IMG/VR virus record: IMGVR_UViG_3300021354_000001
Location: 64,067-113,645 of that record
Source of the DNA: a virus
Direction: 5' to 3' (one strand)
Length of the DNA stretch: 49,579 bases
The position numbers were made by a program, and so were the translations under genes. How positions within the stretch are numbered: the first letter of the stretch is position 1; every line of letters starts with the position of its first letter. Below the pieces are notes generated by a model. The model was not told where the DNA came from. It did no database searches and saw only the letters and a list, made by a program, of their open reading frames with translations. This document shows, piece after piece, positions 19,271-27,039 of this stretch.

Positions 19271-19606
19271 ATGAAAACAGTTAAATTAAAGGTGATTAAA
19301 GAAAACATTGGTGGTAGAGATACAATCTTAACTACATATGATCTACTTAAATCAACAATAAACAACCCAAAAGAGGGTGGTTTTAATGTAGATGAAATGA
19401 TTAAAAGATTAAGACTTCTTGAGAAATTAGATGCTCATAAAGAAACATTCTCAATAAAAGAAGCTGATCTTGAAAACTCTTTAGCTATAACAGCAGAACT
19501 TTCTCTTGAAGATGCTGATTACAATGATTTAAAAGAGCTTTTAAAAGGTATGAAATGGGGAGTTATCTCTCAAGCTATTGTTGATTTAGCTAACGAGTTT
19601 AAATAG
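19271..19606 (+). CDS. Hypothetical protein, 111 aa
   Basis: I do not recognise the family. The protein is acidic and mostly helical in appearance, with a repeated Leu-rich pattern in its second half (MIKRLRLLEKL and YNDLKELLKGM), which could mediate oligomerisation. No signal peptide or membrane segment. It has its own promoter, and its last 21 nt overlap the 3' end of the convergent glycosyltransferase gene. It stops with TAG. Confidence 0.7.
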   Translation: MKTVKLKVIKENIGGRDTILTTYDLLKSTINNPKEGGFNVDEMIKRLRLLEKLDAHKETFSIKEADLENSLAITAELSLEDADYNDLKELLKGMKWGVISQAIVDLANEFK

Positions 19607-22600
19607 TTTATTAATCACTCTACTTGCTTTAATACCCCTATGACATTCAAAATGTTTAGGGGTATTTTTGTTAATAGGGCACCAATCCCAATCCCCTTTA
19701 TCAAATTTAAAATTAGGATTGTTCCAGCATCCATGACATAAACTCTCATCTGTAATTCTAATACAATTAGATTGAAACTCATGGTCCTTGTTGGTAAAAT
19801 TAGAGATCATTACCACCTTTGTTCCTACAGCCCAAGCTAACCAGCTAAGCCCTGAACTAAGTCCTATGAAGAATTCACTATGATAGATTACACTCATGGT
19901 GTTCTCAATGCTTATATCATCTATCTTAATGCAATTATCAAATGGATTATTCTCTTTGGATACATTGATGATTTTATATCCTTCATTGTGTAAATAGTTA
20001 ATCACTTCCTGCCAACCTTCTCTGGTCCAGAACTTACATCCTGTTGTAGAATTAGTAGCTATTGTAACATACCTACCATATTTATTATTACCACGATCAA
20101 ACTTTATATTAGGTCTAATCTCTTGAAAATCAAGACCTAAGATGTTGGTAGCTGCTTGTTGAAGTGGAATAGTGTTTGGTAAAACTGGTTCTTTATTACT
20201 ATTGTATTTCCAACCAAGAACATATTGTCCATATGTATTCACTGTAGATCCTGGTTCTACAAATTCAAGCTCAGGATAGTCCAGTATTTTATTCCAAAAA
20301 GTGGACACAACCACTATACAATTATGTTTCTTTTTAAACTCTAAGCAATAAGGTATCCAAGCTAATGTATCTCCCAGACTCTCACTATCAAAATGTATAA
20401 ACACTGTCTTACTTGTATAATCTAATGTGTAATTATATATAAGCTTATCATCTTGCCAAACCTTTGTTGTCCATTTAGTATAATATTCTCTATTTAATTT
20501 AACCCAATGGTTTATTTTTATATTAAATTCAGTAGAAAGACTACCATTTTCTTCATAAAAACAAACTTTAAACAGACTACCACTCACTCCTTTTATTTCT
20601 AAAAAGGGTTGAATAACAAAATGTTGTTTAATATCCACCCTTTGTTCTTGGAGAGGAATATTCATTACAGTGTTATAAAAGTTTTTATAGGCATTTGTAT
20701 AATCATCTAATTGATTTGGAATACTATATGTAGCTTTTATATCATGTAAGTTTGTATCTATGGGCTGTATGTAGTCAGTAAACATATCTTCATACTGCTC
20801 TAGGTTTCTAGCTACAATAGGTAAGCCATAACCAATTGCTTCTCTAAGAACTAGAGGATTACATTCCCATGTACTATTGAACATAAATATATCAGTAGCC
20901 TCCATAAATAGTTGTGTATCAGCTCTTTCTCCCCATATGGTTATATTAGGTGGTAGGTCTTTCATTAATGGTTCCCAATAATATTTGAAATTAACAGCTT
21001 GGTTACCTACAAAATGAAAATCCATATCAGGATAGTTACGAGCTATCTCAAGTCCTTCTCCCTGATTCTTACCTTGTGTCCACAGTCCTACATTCAATAC
21101 ATTAGTCCTAACTAAACTGATTCCTAATTTAACCTTTGCTTTATGTTTAACTATATCAGATACAACATTGTTCTCTATAGGAAACTCAATCACCTCTTTA
21201 TATGATGGTAAGTTAGCAAATGTCTTTAAGTGATATGGTGTACAGAAAGCATATGCATCAGGATGAAATATCTTTTCATTAGGATTAAAACTCACATCAT
21301 GACAGGTTTCTACAATCCTATAAGTTCTATTAGGATTGTATAGTTCTGTAATCATTTCTCTATCAAATCTTTCAGCTGGCTCATGTATATGAATAATGTC
21401 TGGTTGAATATGATAGATGAGATCAAATAGTTCCATTTTGTTCTCATATAATGTATATACATCTACTAGTTCTTTAATAGCATTACGCTGTACAACATAG
21501 TCTAAGCTATGACATTGATATTCAATTACACTTATATGTACGTAATTCTGTAGCACCTCTACAGTTTTCTGAAGGAAAGCAGGCATTCCTCCTGTGGATA
21601 GATGTGGAGCTAAAAACATTATATTTAGCTTTTTGTCTTTAAGCTTATCAATCATCTTGTACATAACATCTGGTCTCTTTTCCCCATGATAGAATAATAG
21701 ATTTTCTTTTTTAGGAAGTTTAAACCACTGCCAATGCTCCTTATCAAATTCATATTCATCTATCTTATTAAGAATATCAAGACTGGCATTAGTGTATAAA
21801 TATGGTAGACAATCTGTATGTCCATTTTTCCATAAGAGAACATTTGCAATAGTTTCTTCATGAAAGGGAGCATAGAGTTTAAAATCTTCTTTAATTTTAG
21901 GGTGAGTACACATCCAATACCATTCATCTAAAAATGGTATACAATCCTGATTAGCTATAAAATATCCTGTTTGTCTATAAGAACCTCTTTCTGCATCAAA
22001 GAACTCACAAGCTGGAAGCTCAAGATTAGCTTTTCCATTTAACATCATCACATCATATATACTATCTACAAATAGTGGATAGTCAGTAATAGAGAAGTCA
22101 AATATTCTATCTACTAGTGGTGTAGCTACACTATCACTATCTACATAAGCCACTGTATTAGCATATTTAAGACAGTCTTTAACAATCATTGGACGCTCTA
22201 TAAGGATGTTGTAAATCCTATCATCTGTTCTATTAATATAGAATTGATCTTTAGTATTGTATTCTATCTCTTTGATATTACAATCCCATCTGATGGTGGT
22301 AGCTTTATATATCTTTGCATCAGAGTTGAGCATGTATACAAACACTGGATGTTTACTAAATGTAACTAGAGAGTTTACACAAGCTGTTACAATATCATAA
22401 TAAGCCTCTGTAGCATATAGTACAAAAGCTTTATCAATCATCTTTCTTTCTATGTAATATCCATAAAACATATTTCCATAGAGGAGTTCTAATGTGGGAT
22501 AGCGTTCACTCATCACCTCTGTTGTCAAATCTGGTTGTAGATGAGTTTCATATATATTACCCTCATATGTTCCTTGTTCCATCATGTAAGGAATAGCAAC

Positions 22601-22942
22601 TAAACATTGCTTCCCAGCATTCTTCACATCTTGTATAAGCTTCTGTCCTTCCTCAGCTGTTAAATGTTCTAACACATCTCCTAAAATAAGGAAGTCATAA
22701 TTTGACCAATCAAATGTACGTATGTCTCCATCATAAATAACATCATAATAATTCCACAATTCATATTGATCAATATAAGGAGCCCATATCTCAAGAGCAT
22801 CTATGTCATATTCAAGATGTTCTAACAACTTACCATATGTACCTTCTCCAGCACCTACATCTAGTATTCTTGTATTAGCAGGAACATTGTTCTTGAACCA
22901 TTCCTTCACCTCATTTTTAAAGAATTTATAACTAGTAGGCAT
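19586..22942 (-). CDS. Four-domain methyltransferase-glycosyltransferase with Aah/TibC-type heptosyltransferase end
   Basis: 1118 residues from the ATG giving MPTSYKFF. That start fits the -7 box TAAATTTG just upstream better than an upstream TTG codon. Domain 1 (about 1-190) is a class I SAM methyltransferase: RILDVGAGEGTYG, then LILGDVLEHL. Domain 2 (about 190-420) looks like a GT-A transferase with YVDSDSVA as DxD. Domain 3 (about 440-770) is a GT4-like GT-B fold: FLAPHLSTGG, NVGLWTQGKNQ, NSTWECNPLVLREA. Domain 4 (about 775-1118) matches bacterial autotransporter heptosyltransferases: GLSSGLSWLAWAVGTKVV and a four-Cys iron-finger pattern C-x2-C-x15-C-x11-C (CHGCW...WCP...FEC). TibC-type enzymes glycosylate Ser in adhesins. 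Here the likely targets are the phage's own Ser/Thr-rich fibres or host surface proteins; the target is inference. Confidence 0.85.
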   Translation of the reverse strand: MPTSYKFFKNEVKEWFKNNVPANTRILDVGAGEGTYGKLLEHLEYDIDALEIWAPYIDQYELWNYYDVIYDGDIRTFDWSNYDFLILGDVLEHLTAEEGQKLIQDVKNAGKQCLVAIPYMMEQGTYEGNIYETHLQPDLTTEVMSERYPTLELLYGNMFYGYYIERKMIDKAFVLYATEAYYDIVTACVNSLVTFSKHPVFVYMLNSDAKIYKATTIRWDCNIKEIEYNTKDQFYINRTDDRIYNILIERPMIVKDCLKYANTVAYVDSDSVATPLVDRIFDFSITDYPLFVDSIYDVMMLNGKANLELPACEFFDAERGSYRQTGYFIANQDCIPFLDEWYWMCTHPKIKEDFKLYAPFHEETIANVLLWKNGHTDCLPYLYTNASLDILNKIDEYEFDKEHWQWFKLPKKENLLFYHGEKRPDVMYKMIDKLKDKKLNIMFLAPHLSTGGMPAFLQKTVEVLQNYVHISVIEYQCHSLDYVVQRNAIKELVDVYTLYENKMELFDLIYHIQPDIIHIHEPAERFDREMITELYNPNRTYRIVETCHDVSFNPNEKIFHPDAYAFCTPYHLKTFANLPSYKEVIEFPIENNVVSDIVKHKAKVKLGISLVRTNVLNVGLWTQGKNQGEGLEIARNYPDMDFHFVGNQAVNFKYYWEPLMKDLPPNITIWGERADTQLFMEATDIFMFNSTWECNPLVLREAIGYGLPIVARNLEQYEDMFTDYIQPIDTNLHDIKATYSIPNQLDDYTNAYKNFYNTVMNIPLQEQRVDIKQHFVIQPFLEIKGVSGSLFKVCFYEENGSLSTEFNIKINHWVKLNREYYTKWTTKVWQDDKLIYNYTLDYTSKTVFIHFDSESLGDTLAWIPYCLEFKKKHNCIVVVSTFWNKILDYPELEFVEPGSTVNTYGQYVLGWKYNSNKEPVLPNTIPLQQAATNILGLDFQEIRPNIKFDRGNNKYGRYVTIATNSTTGCKFWTREGWQEVINYLHNEGYKIINVSKENNPFDNCIKIDDISIENTMSVIYHSEFFIGLSSGLSWLAWAVGTKVVMISNFTNKDHEFQSNCIRITDESLCHGCWNNPNFKFDKGDWDWCPINKNTPKHFECHRGIKASRVINKLFKLVS
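19631..19669 (+). terminator. Hairpin terminator inside the 3' end of the opposing gene
   Basis: AATACCCCTA (19631-19640) pairs with TAGGGGTATT (19657-19666). An inner stem ACATT/AATGT extends it, and TTTT follows. It would end + strand transcription of the 111-aa gene, yet it lies within the coding part of the - strand glycosyltransferase, where it encodes residues near the last cysteine of its iron-finger-like motif. Confidence 0.75.
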
Positions 22943-22951
22943 ATGATTATT

Positions 22952-22984
22952 TTGTACAAATTTAAGAAAGATTAGGTATATTTG
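22952..22984 (+). promoter_or_regulatory. Promoter for the DUF6165-like gene
   Basis: TTG at 22952-22954 and TATATTTG at 22977-22984 (22-nt spacer, slightly long). The ATG at 22997 follows 12 nt later. The -33 part sits in the palindrome TTTGTACAAA (22951-22960), which is shared with the opposing promoter. Confidence 0.6.
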
Positions 22985-22987
22985 CAA
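22957..22987 (-). promoter_or_regulatory. Divergent promoter for the glycosyltransferase gene
   Basis: On the - strand, TAAATTTG (22964-22957) lies 20 nt below TTG (22987-22985). It directs transcription to the ATG at 22942, with a leader of only a few nucleotides. It overlaps the + strand promoter of the DUF6165-like gene. Confidence 0.7.
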
Positions 22988-22996
22988 AAAAACATT

Positions 22997-23371
22997 ATGA
23001 AAATAGAAGTGAGTATAGGAGAGATAGTAGACAAGTTCACCATCTTAACTATTAAAAGTGAAAGAATAACAGATGAGGATAAGTTAAAGAATGTTACAAA
23101 AGAACTAGGTTATCTGTTAGGAAAAGTTCTTGAATTTGGTATAGATCTGGAAGATGAACTAGTAACAAGTCTTCTTGATGTAAATAAAGACTTATGGAAC
23201 ATAGAAAATAGTCTTAGAATCTGTGAAAAATATAAACTATTTGATAATGAATTCATTGAATTAGCCAGATTTGTATACATATTGAATGATAAAAGAGCTG
23301 ATATTAAGAAAAAGATTAATATAGCTTATGGTTCTCAGTTTGTAGAAGAGAAGTCATATGATACATATTAA
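22997..23371 (+). CDS. DUF6165-like protein
   Basis: 124 residues from the ATG giving MKIEVSIGEIVDKFTIL. A TTG codon 15 nt upstream overlaps the -7 box, so it is unlikely to be the start. The N terminus is typical of DUF6165, a helical family found next to glycosyltransferases in surface-polysaccharide clusters (family recalled from memory). The rest is charged helix with no signal peptide. It is transcribed divergently from the large glycosyltransferase gene, which fits a role in the same glycosylation process. Biochemical role unknown. Confidence 0.7.
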   Translation: MKIEVSIGEIVDKFTILTIKSERITDEDKLKNVTKELGYLLGKVLEFGIDLEDELVTSLLDVNKDLWNIENSLRICEKYKLFDNEFIELARFVYILNDKRADIKKKINIAYGSQFVEEKSYDTY

Positions 23372-23380
23372 AAAAAAGAT

Positions 23381-23411
23381 TTGGTAATTTCAACTGTTTT
23401 ACATAGCTTTG
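23381..23411 (+). promoter_or_regulatory. Promoter for the lysis cassette
   Basis: TTTGG (TTG 23381-23383) and TAGCTTTG (23404-23411), 20-nt spacer. The ~85-nt leader contains an imperfect hairpin (CACATATCTCC..GGGGATTTTTGTG, about 23446-23475). The first ATG is at 23499. Confidence 0.75.
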
Positions 23412-23498
23412 CGTGTACTACTATAATTACCTAAACTAAATAGCACATATCTCCTTAATAGGGGATTTTTGTGTTATATACATCCCTCTTAATCCATT

Positions 23499-23846
23499 AT
23501 GGAAACAAATAACTTCAAACAAGAATTAATCAATATGGATCTTAGACTTACAGAGATGGAAGAGAAAATTGACTCTATTAACACAAAGTTAACTCAAGTG
23601 GTGGATGCAATTATTGGGAATCCATTAACAAAGGTGGGGGGGTTCATTGGTGAGATTGAAATCATGAAGGCAAAAATTCTTGAATTAGAGAAGCAGCAAG
23701 TTAAATATGAAGAGTTTAAAAAGAAAACACTGTGGACTATAGGTGTAATAATGGCTATAGGAGCATTAATTCAATACGCTACAAGCATTTATTCAAATGT
23801 TAACACTGTAAAAACAGCTGAATCCACGCAAATCAAAACTCCATGA
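23499..23846 (+). CDS. Coiled-coil membrane protein, holin-associated candidate
   Basis: 115 residues. A long N-terminal coiled coil (LRLTEMEEKIDSINTKL, then MKAKILELEKQQ) is followed by one membrane helix near residues 78-95 (LWTIGVIMAIGALIQYA) and a short polar tail. This layout is common for phage holin-like or haemolysin XhlA-like proteins. First gene of the lysis cassette; its TGA overlaps the next ATG (ATGA). Lysis role inferred from context. Confidence 0.7.
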   Translation: METNNFKQELINMDLRLTEMEEKIDSINTKLTQVVDAIIGNPLTKVGGFIGEIEIMKAKILELEKQQVKYEEFKKKTLWTIGVIMAIGALIQYATSIYSNVNTVKTAESTQIKTP

Positions 23847-24184
23847 AATTAAAAGACATAGCATTTGTTACTATTATTGTAATATTAGTGACAAAGATTT
23901 TATTCTTTTCACCAAATAAAGCAACAAAGTCTCTTCAGGAAGAAAACAAAGCTTTGACAGACTTAATAGCTCTCTCCATTAAAACTATAGACAGTCTTAA
24001 TATTGCTCAAGCTGTAGAAACAAAGCAAATAGATAGTCTAATTAAGCTTCGTAATGTTATAAAGATAAAATACAAAACTATATATGAAGAATATCAAACC
24101 AAAGATTCTCTTGTTAATAGCCTGTCTGTTGACAGTATTGTTGGGCTATGGACAAAAAGATACAGTTATTATCAAACCAAATGA
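23843..24184 (+). CDS. Inner-membrane spanin-like protein (Rz type)
   Basis: 113 residues. One N-terminal membrane helix (IAFVTIIVILVTKILFF) is followed by a charged, periplasmic-looking coiled coil (KSLQEENKALTDLI onward). This is the i-spanin layout, which would tether the inner membrane during the last step of Gram-negative lysis. Its 3' 101 nt are shared in another frame with the next gene, as in Rz/Rz1 arrangements. There is no sequence family match I can name, so the call rests on topology and position. Confidence 0.6.
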   Translation: MKLKDIAFVTIIVILVTKILFFSPNKATKSLQEENKALTDLIALSIKTIDSLNIAQAVETKQIDSLIKLRNVIKIKYKTIYEEYQTKDSLVNSLSVDSIVGLWTKRYSYYQTK

Positions 24185-24512
24185 TTCTTTGGTAATTATC
24201 ACCAAAGGAATGGCAATTGATATAACAAAAGACTTAGTTAAGAAAGACTATCTAGAGCAAAAGGTGATTCTTTTAGAGAAAGATACAGCAGTTTTGTCGC
24301 AAATGTTTGCTAAATATGTGACAGAATTAGCTATAGCTAATAAGAAAGAAGAAGCTTATAAGTCTATTATAGCTGATGATAAAAAGATAATAGGTAATTT
24401 TAATAACTATATCACTAAACAAGATAGAACATTAAAACTTACAAAGATTAAATCAACCACTGCACAAATATTTCTTTTAGTTTCAACTATATTTATAATA
24501 GTAAAAATTTAG
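24084..24512 (+). CDS. Spanin-like protein with N-terminal signal and C-terminal membrane helix
   Basis: 142 residues, beginning inside the previous gene in a different frame. The N terminus is a signal (PKILLLIACLLTVLLGYG) that contains a lipobox-like LIAC at residues 11-14. The middle is a helical periplasmic segment, and the C terminus has a membrane helix (AQIFLLVSTIFIIVKI). Outer-membrane lipid anchor plus C-terminal inner-membrane helix is the u-spanin layout. The hydrophobic run continuing after the Cys is atypical, so cleavage by signal peptidase I near YGQ is an alternative. Ends with TAG, 2 nt before the holin-like gene. Confidence 0.6.
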   Translation: MKNIKPKILLLIACLLTVLLGYGQKDTVIIKPNDSLVIITKGMAIDITKDLVKKDYLEQKVILLEKDTAVLSQMFAKYVTELAIANKKEEAYKSIIADDKKIIGNFNNYITKQDRTLKLTKIKSTTAQIFLLVSTIFIIVKI

Positions 24513-24514
24513 AT

Positions 24515-24718
24515 ATGAAATTTGGATGGTCACATTACTGGGAATCTACACCTAAAGGTGTTAGAAAGATAGCAGATGCAATAGTATCTGCTTGTGTATT
24601 TGCAGGTGGTCTTACATCACTCAATGGACATCCTATTGTAGGAACCATCATATTTGCTACAGGATTTGTAGCTAAAGCAGTATCAAATTTCTTCACTGAT
24701 GATACCTCTGCAGCATGA
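24515..24718 (+). CDS. Small holin-like membrane protein
   Basis: 67 residues with one or two hydrophobic segments (IADAIVSACVFAGGLTSL and IVGTIIFATGFVAKAV) and charged ends. It lies immediately upstream of the endolysin, with the stop overlapping the endolysin ATG. The combination fits a class II-type holin that releases or activates the endolysin. Homology cannot be shown by eye. Confidence 0.6.
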   Translation: MKFGWSHYWESTPKGVRKIADAIVSACVFAGGLTSLNGHPIVGTIIFATGFVAKAVSNFFTDDTSAA

Positions 24719-25188
24719 TTATAATAAACGATGAGTGTATAGACTTAATAAAATCCTTTGAAGGATTCTCTGCAAAAGCTTATCATGATGATATTGATCC
24801 TCCAGGAGTAGATACAATTGGATATGGCACCATAGTTTATCCACCTACTTATATGGGAGGTAAACGTGTGAAGGTTGGTGATACACCAATCACTGAGGCT
24901 CAAGCAGTTGCATTTCTTAAATGGGAAGTGGAGCTTAAAACTAAAGCAGTGGATATACTACTTAGAGATGACCTTACAGCTAATCAGTTTGGAGCTCTTG
25001 TAAGTTTTACATATAACCTAGGTGAGGGTTCTTTAAAAGGCTCTACACTACGTAAGAAGGTTAATGTTGATCCAACTGATCCAACTATACTACTTGAGTT
25101 TCTTAAATGGGATATGGCTAGTGGGGTTCATTTAAAAGGATTACAAAGAAGAAGACAAGCTGAAGCTGATTTATATTTTAAAAAATAA
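24715..25188 (+). CDS. Endolysin, GH24 lysozyme (T4/P22 type)
   Basis: 157 residues. Catalytic Glu16 in FEGFSAKAY, Asp25/26, and TIGYGT at 34-39 give the E-D-T arrangement of phage muramidases, with a short extra loop (DIDPPGVD). QFGALVSFTYNLGEG and GLQRRRQAEADLY near the C terminus are typical of the family. It cleaves the MurNAc-GlcNAc bond of peptidoglycan. There is no signal sequence, so it needs the adjacent holin-like protein for export. The length is normal for a single-domain lysozyme. Confidence 0.93.
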   Translation: MIIINDECIDLIKSFEGFSAKAYHDDIDPPGVDTIGYGTIVYPPTYMGGKRVKVGDTPITEAQAVAFLKWEVELKTKAVDILLRDDLTANQFGALVSFTYNLGEGSLKGSTLRKKVNVDPTDPTILLEFLKWDMASGVHLKGLQRRRQAEADLYFKK

Positions 25189-25193
25189 CAATA

Positions 25194-25814
25194 ATGATCA
25201 TACAACCATTTCCACGTCCTATTAACCCTAAACTAAAAAGACAAACTGATGATCAGCTTGCTAAGGTGGGGCAATTAAACCAATTAGTTAGAGACATCAA
25301 TAATCTAAATGTAGATGGTTCAACTCCTACAGGTATTCCATTTGACTGGTTTCCACCTGCTGGATTAACTAATGGTGGTCCTAAGTTTACTTACACAGAT
25401 GGTGTAGAGCTTATCTCTTATCATATTAGAGGTATACAGTCAATTTCTAATAATCCTGCTACAGGTTTTAGTGAATATTTATGTACAATAAGTGTTCAAC
25501 CATATCCTGCACCCATCTTTCCAGGAAGTTTAACAGGCATGTTTATAAGTGGAACAGGTAATGATCTTATTACTAGTCCATTAGCTATTGGAGGATTAAT
25601 AGAGATAAATAGTGTTCACGTACCATTAACTTCTCTTGCATTTACCTTATATTACTATTATGATAATCCTCAACCAGATGGTTCACTTTGGTATGCTCTT
25701 GTAGCAGAAGGTTATACAGATGAATCTTCAGGAAATTTAACAGCATTGATGTCATATGATTTTGAAATGTTATTACCAAACTTTATTCCAGCTCCAACTA
25801 TTTTCCAAGACTAA
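25194..25814 (+). CDS. Hypothetical virion-type protein, 206 aa
   Basis: Unrecognised. A basic, Pro-rich N terminus (QPFPRPINPKLKRQ) and a short helix (QLNQLVRDINNLNV) are followed by a beta-rich domain with many aromatic and Gly residues. The N-terminal helix followed by a beta-domain resembles small phage appendage or head-decoration proteins. It begins 5 nt after the endolysin and opens the run of small late genes. No signal peptide. Confidence 0.65.
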   Translation: MIIQPFPRPINPKLKRQTDDQLAKVGQLNQLVRDINNLNVDGSTPTGIPFDWFPPAGLTNGGPKFTYTDGVELISYHIRGIQSISNNPATGFSEYLCTISVQPYPAPIFPGSLTGMFISGTGNDLITSPLAIGGLIEINSVHVPLTSLAFTLYYYYDNPQPDGSLWYALVAEGYTDESSGNLTALMSYDFEMLLPNFIPAPTIFQD

Positions 25815-25825
25815 ATTATATAATC

Positions 25826-25933
25826 ATGGCATATCCATTCACTAAACAACCTGAACCTGTACACTCTGAACAAGTAAAAGCTATTCTTGATAGATTAACT
25901 ACTAGTACAACAACCACTCAAACTCCACAATAA
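25826..25933 (+). CDS. Tiny protein with Thr-rich tail, 35 aa
   Basis: Begins MAYPFTKQPEPVHSEQV and continues as a short helix (KAILDRL) into TTSTTTTQTPQ. The stop TAA overlaps the next ATG by one base (TAATG), a coupling seen repeatedly in this cluster. The Thr tail matches those of three other genes in the window. Function unknown. Confidence 0.6.
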   Translation: MAYPFTKQPEPVHSEQVKAILDRLTTSTTTTQTPQ

Positions 25934-26055
25934 TGGCAAAAACAACTGGTGACTCAAGAAAAACCACATTTGGTAAAAGAAAAGGTGGTAAAGCTAAGAA
26001 AAGCAAAGGTCCTAAAGAGAAAAATGTGAGCAAATACCGTTCACAAGGTAGATAA
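25933..26055 (+). CDS. Lys/Arg-rich peptide, 40 aa
   Basis: Reads MAKTTGDSRKTTFGKRKGG, then KAKKSKGPKEKNVSKYR. It is highly basic with no hydrophobic core, so probably disordered and nucleic-acid binding. It belongs with the other basic peptides of the late cluster (30.7-35.0 kb). Translationally coupled to the preceding gene. Confidence 0.6.
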   Translation: MAKTTGDSRKTTFGKRKGGKAKKSKGPKEKNVSKYRSQGR

Positions 26056-26076
26056 CCAAACAAAAATATATGGAAA

Positions 26077-26283
26077 GTGACAGTAAAACAATTAAGAAGA
26101 TTAAAAGAAGCATCTTTAATGTTAGCGATGTTCTTCCTACCATTTGGATACGATTTCCTTTTCAAGCTGATAATGGATCTAAGTGGCTCCTATTGGATAG
26201 CAGACATTACCTTCTACTCAATTTCAGGATCATTTTGGCTCTCGTATATCTTGTTATCCAAACGCTTAAATAAGTATAACTAA
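26077..26283 (+). CDS. Small membrane protein, probable GTG start
   Basis: 68 residues from GTG (VTVKQLRRLKEASLML). Two hydrophobic segments (LMLAMFFLPFGYDFLFKLIM and ITFYSISGSFWLSYILL) follow a basic N terminus and end in KRLNKYN. A competing ATG frame begins at 26070 with no sensible protein features, while this frame has a coherent two-helix membrane topology, so I prefer it. Could be an additional holin-like protein. Start uncertain. Confidence 0.55.
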   Translation: MTVKQLRRLKEASLMLAMFFLPFGYDFLFKLIMDLSGSYWIADITFYSISGSFWLSYILLSKRLNKYN

Positions 26284-26335
26284 CTTAGTTATAATAGATT
26301 TAATTAATTTGCTTATAGTGAATTAATTAGACTCA

Positions 26336-26365
26336 TTGTAATTATTAAATAATCATATACCTTTA
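26336..26365 (+). promoter_or_regulatory. Promoter with one mismatch
   Basis: TTG at 26336-26338 and TACCTTTA at 26358-26365, exact 19-nt spacer; the last base differs from TAnnTTTG. It lies in a 101-nt gap upstream of the ATG at 26385. Confidence 0.5.
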
Positions 26366-26384
26366 CGCATTAATTTTATTAATC

Positions 26385-26822
26385 ATGGCAATACCTTCTA
26401 GACAGATAGGATGGGGCACAGAAGAGAATCTCTTATGGCAGATATCCAAACAATTGGAATACCTCACAGGGGTGGCATATGCTGCTGGATCAGCATCTTC
26501 TACAACAACATTTCCAGTTCCTGCAGCTGCTAGTACAGTTAGTACAACTGCTGGTGCAGGCACTACAATTATTAATTTTGAAGGGCCCATTGCTAATAGT
26601 TTTACATTAGATGTAACAACAGCACCTGGTGCTCAATTGGGAAATAAGATTTATTTGATGATTACAGGTGGAAATCCTAGTGGAACAATAACATTTGCAG
26701 GAGATCTTAATAATATTGAATGTGGTACTTCTTATAATACATATATTCCTGATAATAATACAAGAAATGTTATTGAATTTGTATATGATGGTCTAGTTTG
26801 GACTGGAATAGATAACTGTTAA
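26385..26822 (+). CDS. Docking-module protein type A with beta-rich payload
   Basis: 145 residues. The first ~32 residues (MAIPSRQIGWGTEENLL, then WQISKQLEYLTGV) are almost identical to the start of the next gene, so this is a duplicated N-terminal module, probably an assembly or docking helix. A Thr/Ala-rich linker leads into a beta-rich domain (IINFEGPIANSFTLDVTT, then NVIEFVYDGLVWTGID) that resembles small phage appendage domains. It has its own promoter. Virion location is inferred. Confidence 0.7.
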   Translation: MAIPSRQIGWGTEENLLWQISKQLEYLTGVAYAAGSASSTTTFPVPAAASTVSTTAGAGTTIINFEGPIANSFTLDVTTAPGAQLGNKIYLMITGGNPSGTITFAGDLNNIECGTSYNTYIPDNNTRNVIEFVYDGLVWTGIDNC

Positions 26823-26832
26823 AAATAAAGAA

Positions 26833-27015
26833 ATGGCAATACCATCAAGACAAATAGGTTGGAGTACAAAAAGCAATTTGCTTTGGCAGATATCTAAGCA
26901 ATTAGAAGCTTTGACAGGAGTGATGGCTAGGAACCTTCCTGCTACCACCACCACTACAACTAGTAGTAGTACTAGCACAAGCACTACGACCACAACTACT
27001 ACAGCTACTCCATAA
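26833..27015 (+). CDS. Docking-module protein type A with Thr/Ser tail
   Basis: 60 residues. The N-terminal module (MAIPSRQIGWSTKSNLL, WQISKQLEALTGVM) is a paralogue of the gene 11 nt upstream. In place of the beta-domain it carries a low-complexity Thr/Ser tail of about 25 residues ending TATP. Same anchor, different payload. The tail could be a glycosylation substrate given the glycosyltransferase immediately downstream; this is inference. Confidence 0.75.
   Translation: MAIPSRQIGWSTKSNLLWQISKQLEALTGVMARNLPATTTTTTSSSTSTSTTTTTTTATP
26944..27008 (+). repeat. Thr/Ser triplet repeat
   Basis: ACC/ACA/ACT and AGT codons encode the Thr/Ser tail of the preceding small gene. The opposite strand of this block reads as poly-Val and is not a gene. 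Confidence 0.8.
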
Positions 27016-27039
27016 GAATAAAACAAACCAAAACTACAT

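Noticed and set aside
26070-26273. ATG-started 67-aa frame overlapping the small membrane protein
   Set aside because: The protein lacks coherent features, while the alternative GTG frame gives a clean two-helix membrane protein; start choice remains uncertain.
26793-27026. Poly-Val - strand frame opposite the Thr/Ser tail
   Set aside because: Antisense of ACN codons; overlaps a good + strand gene with a paralogous N terminus.
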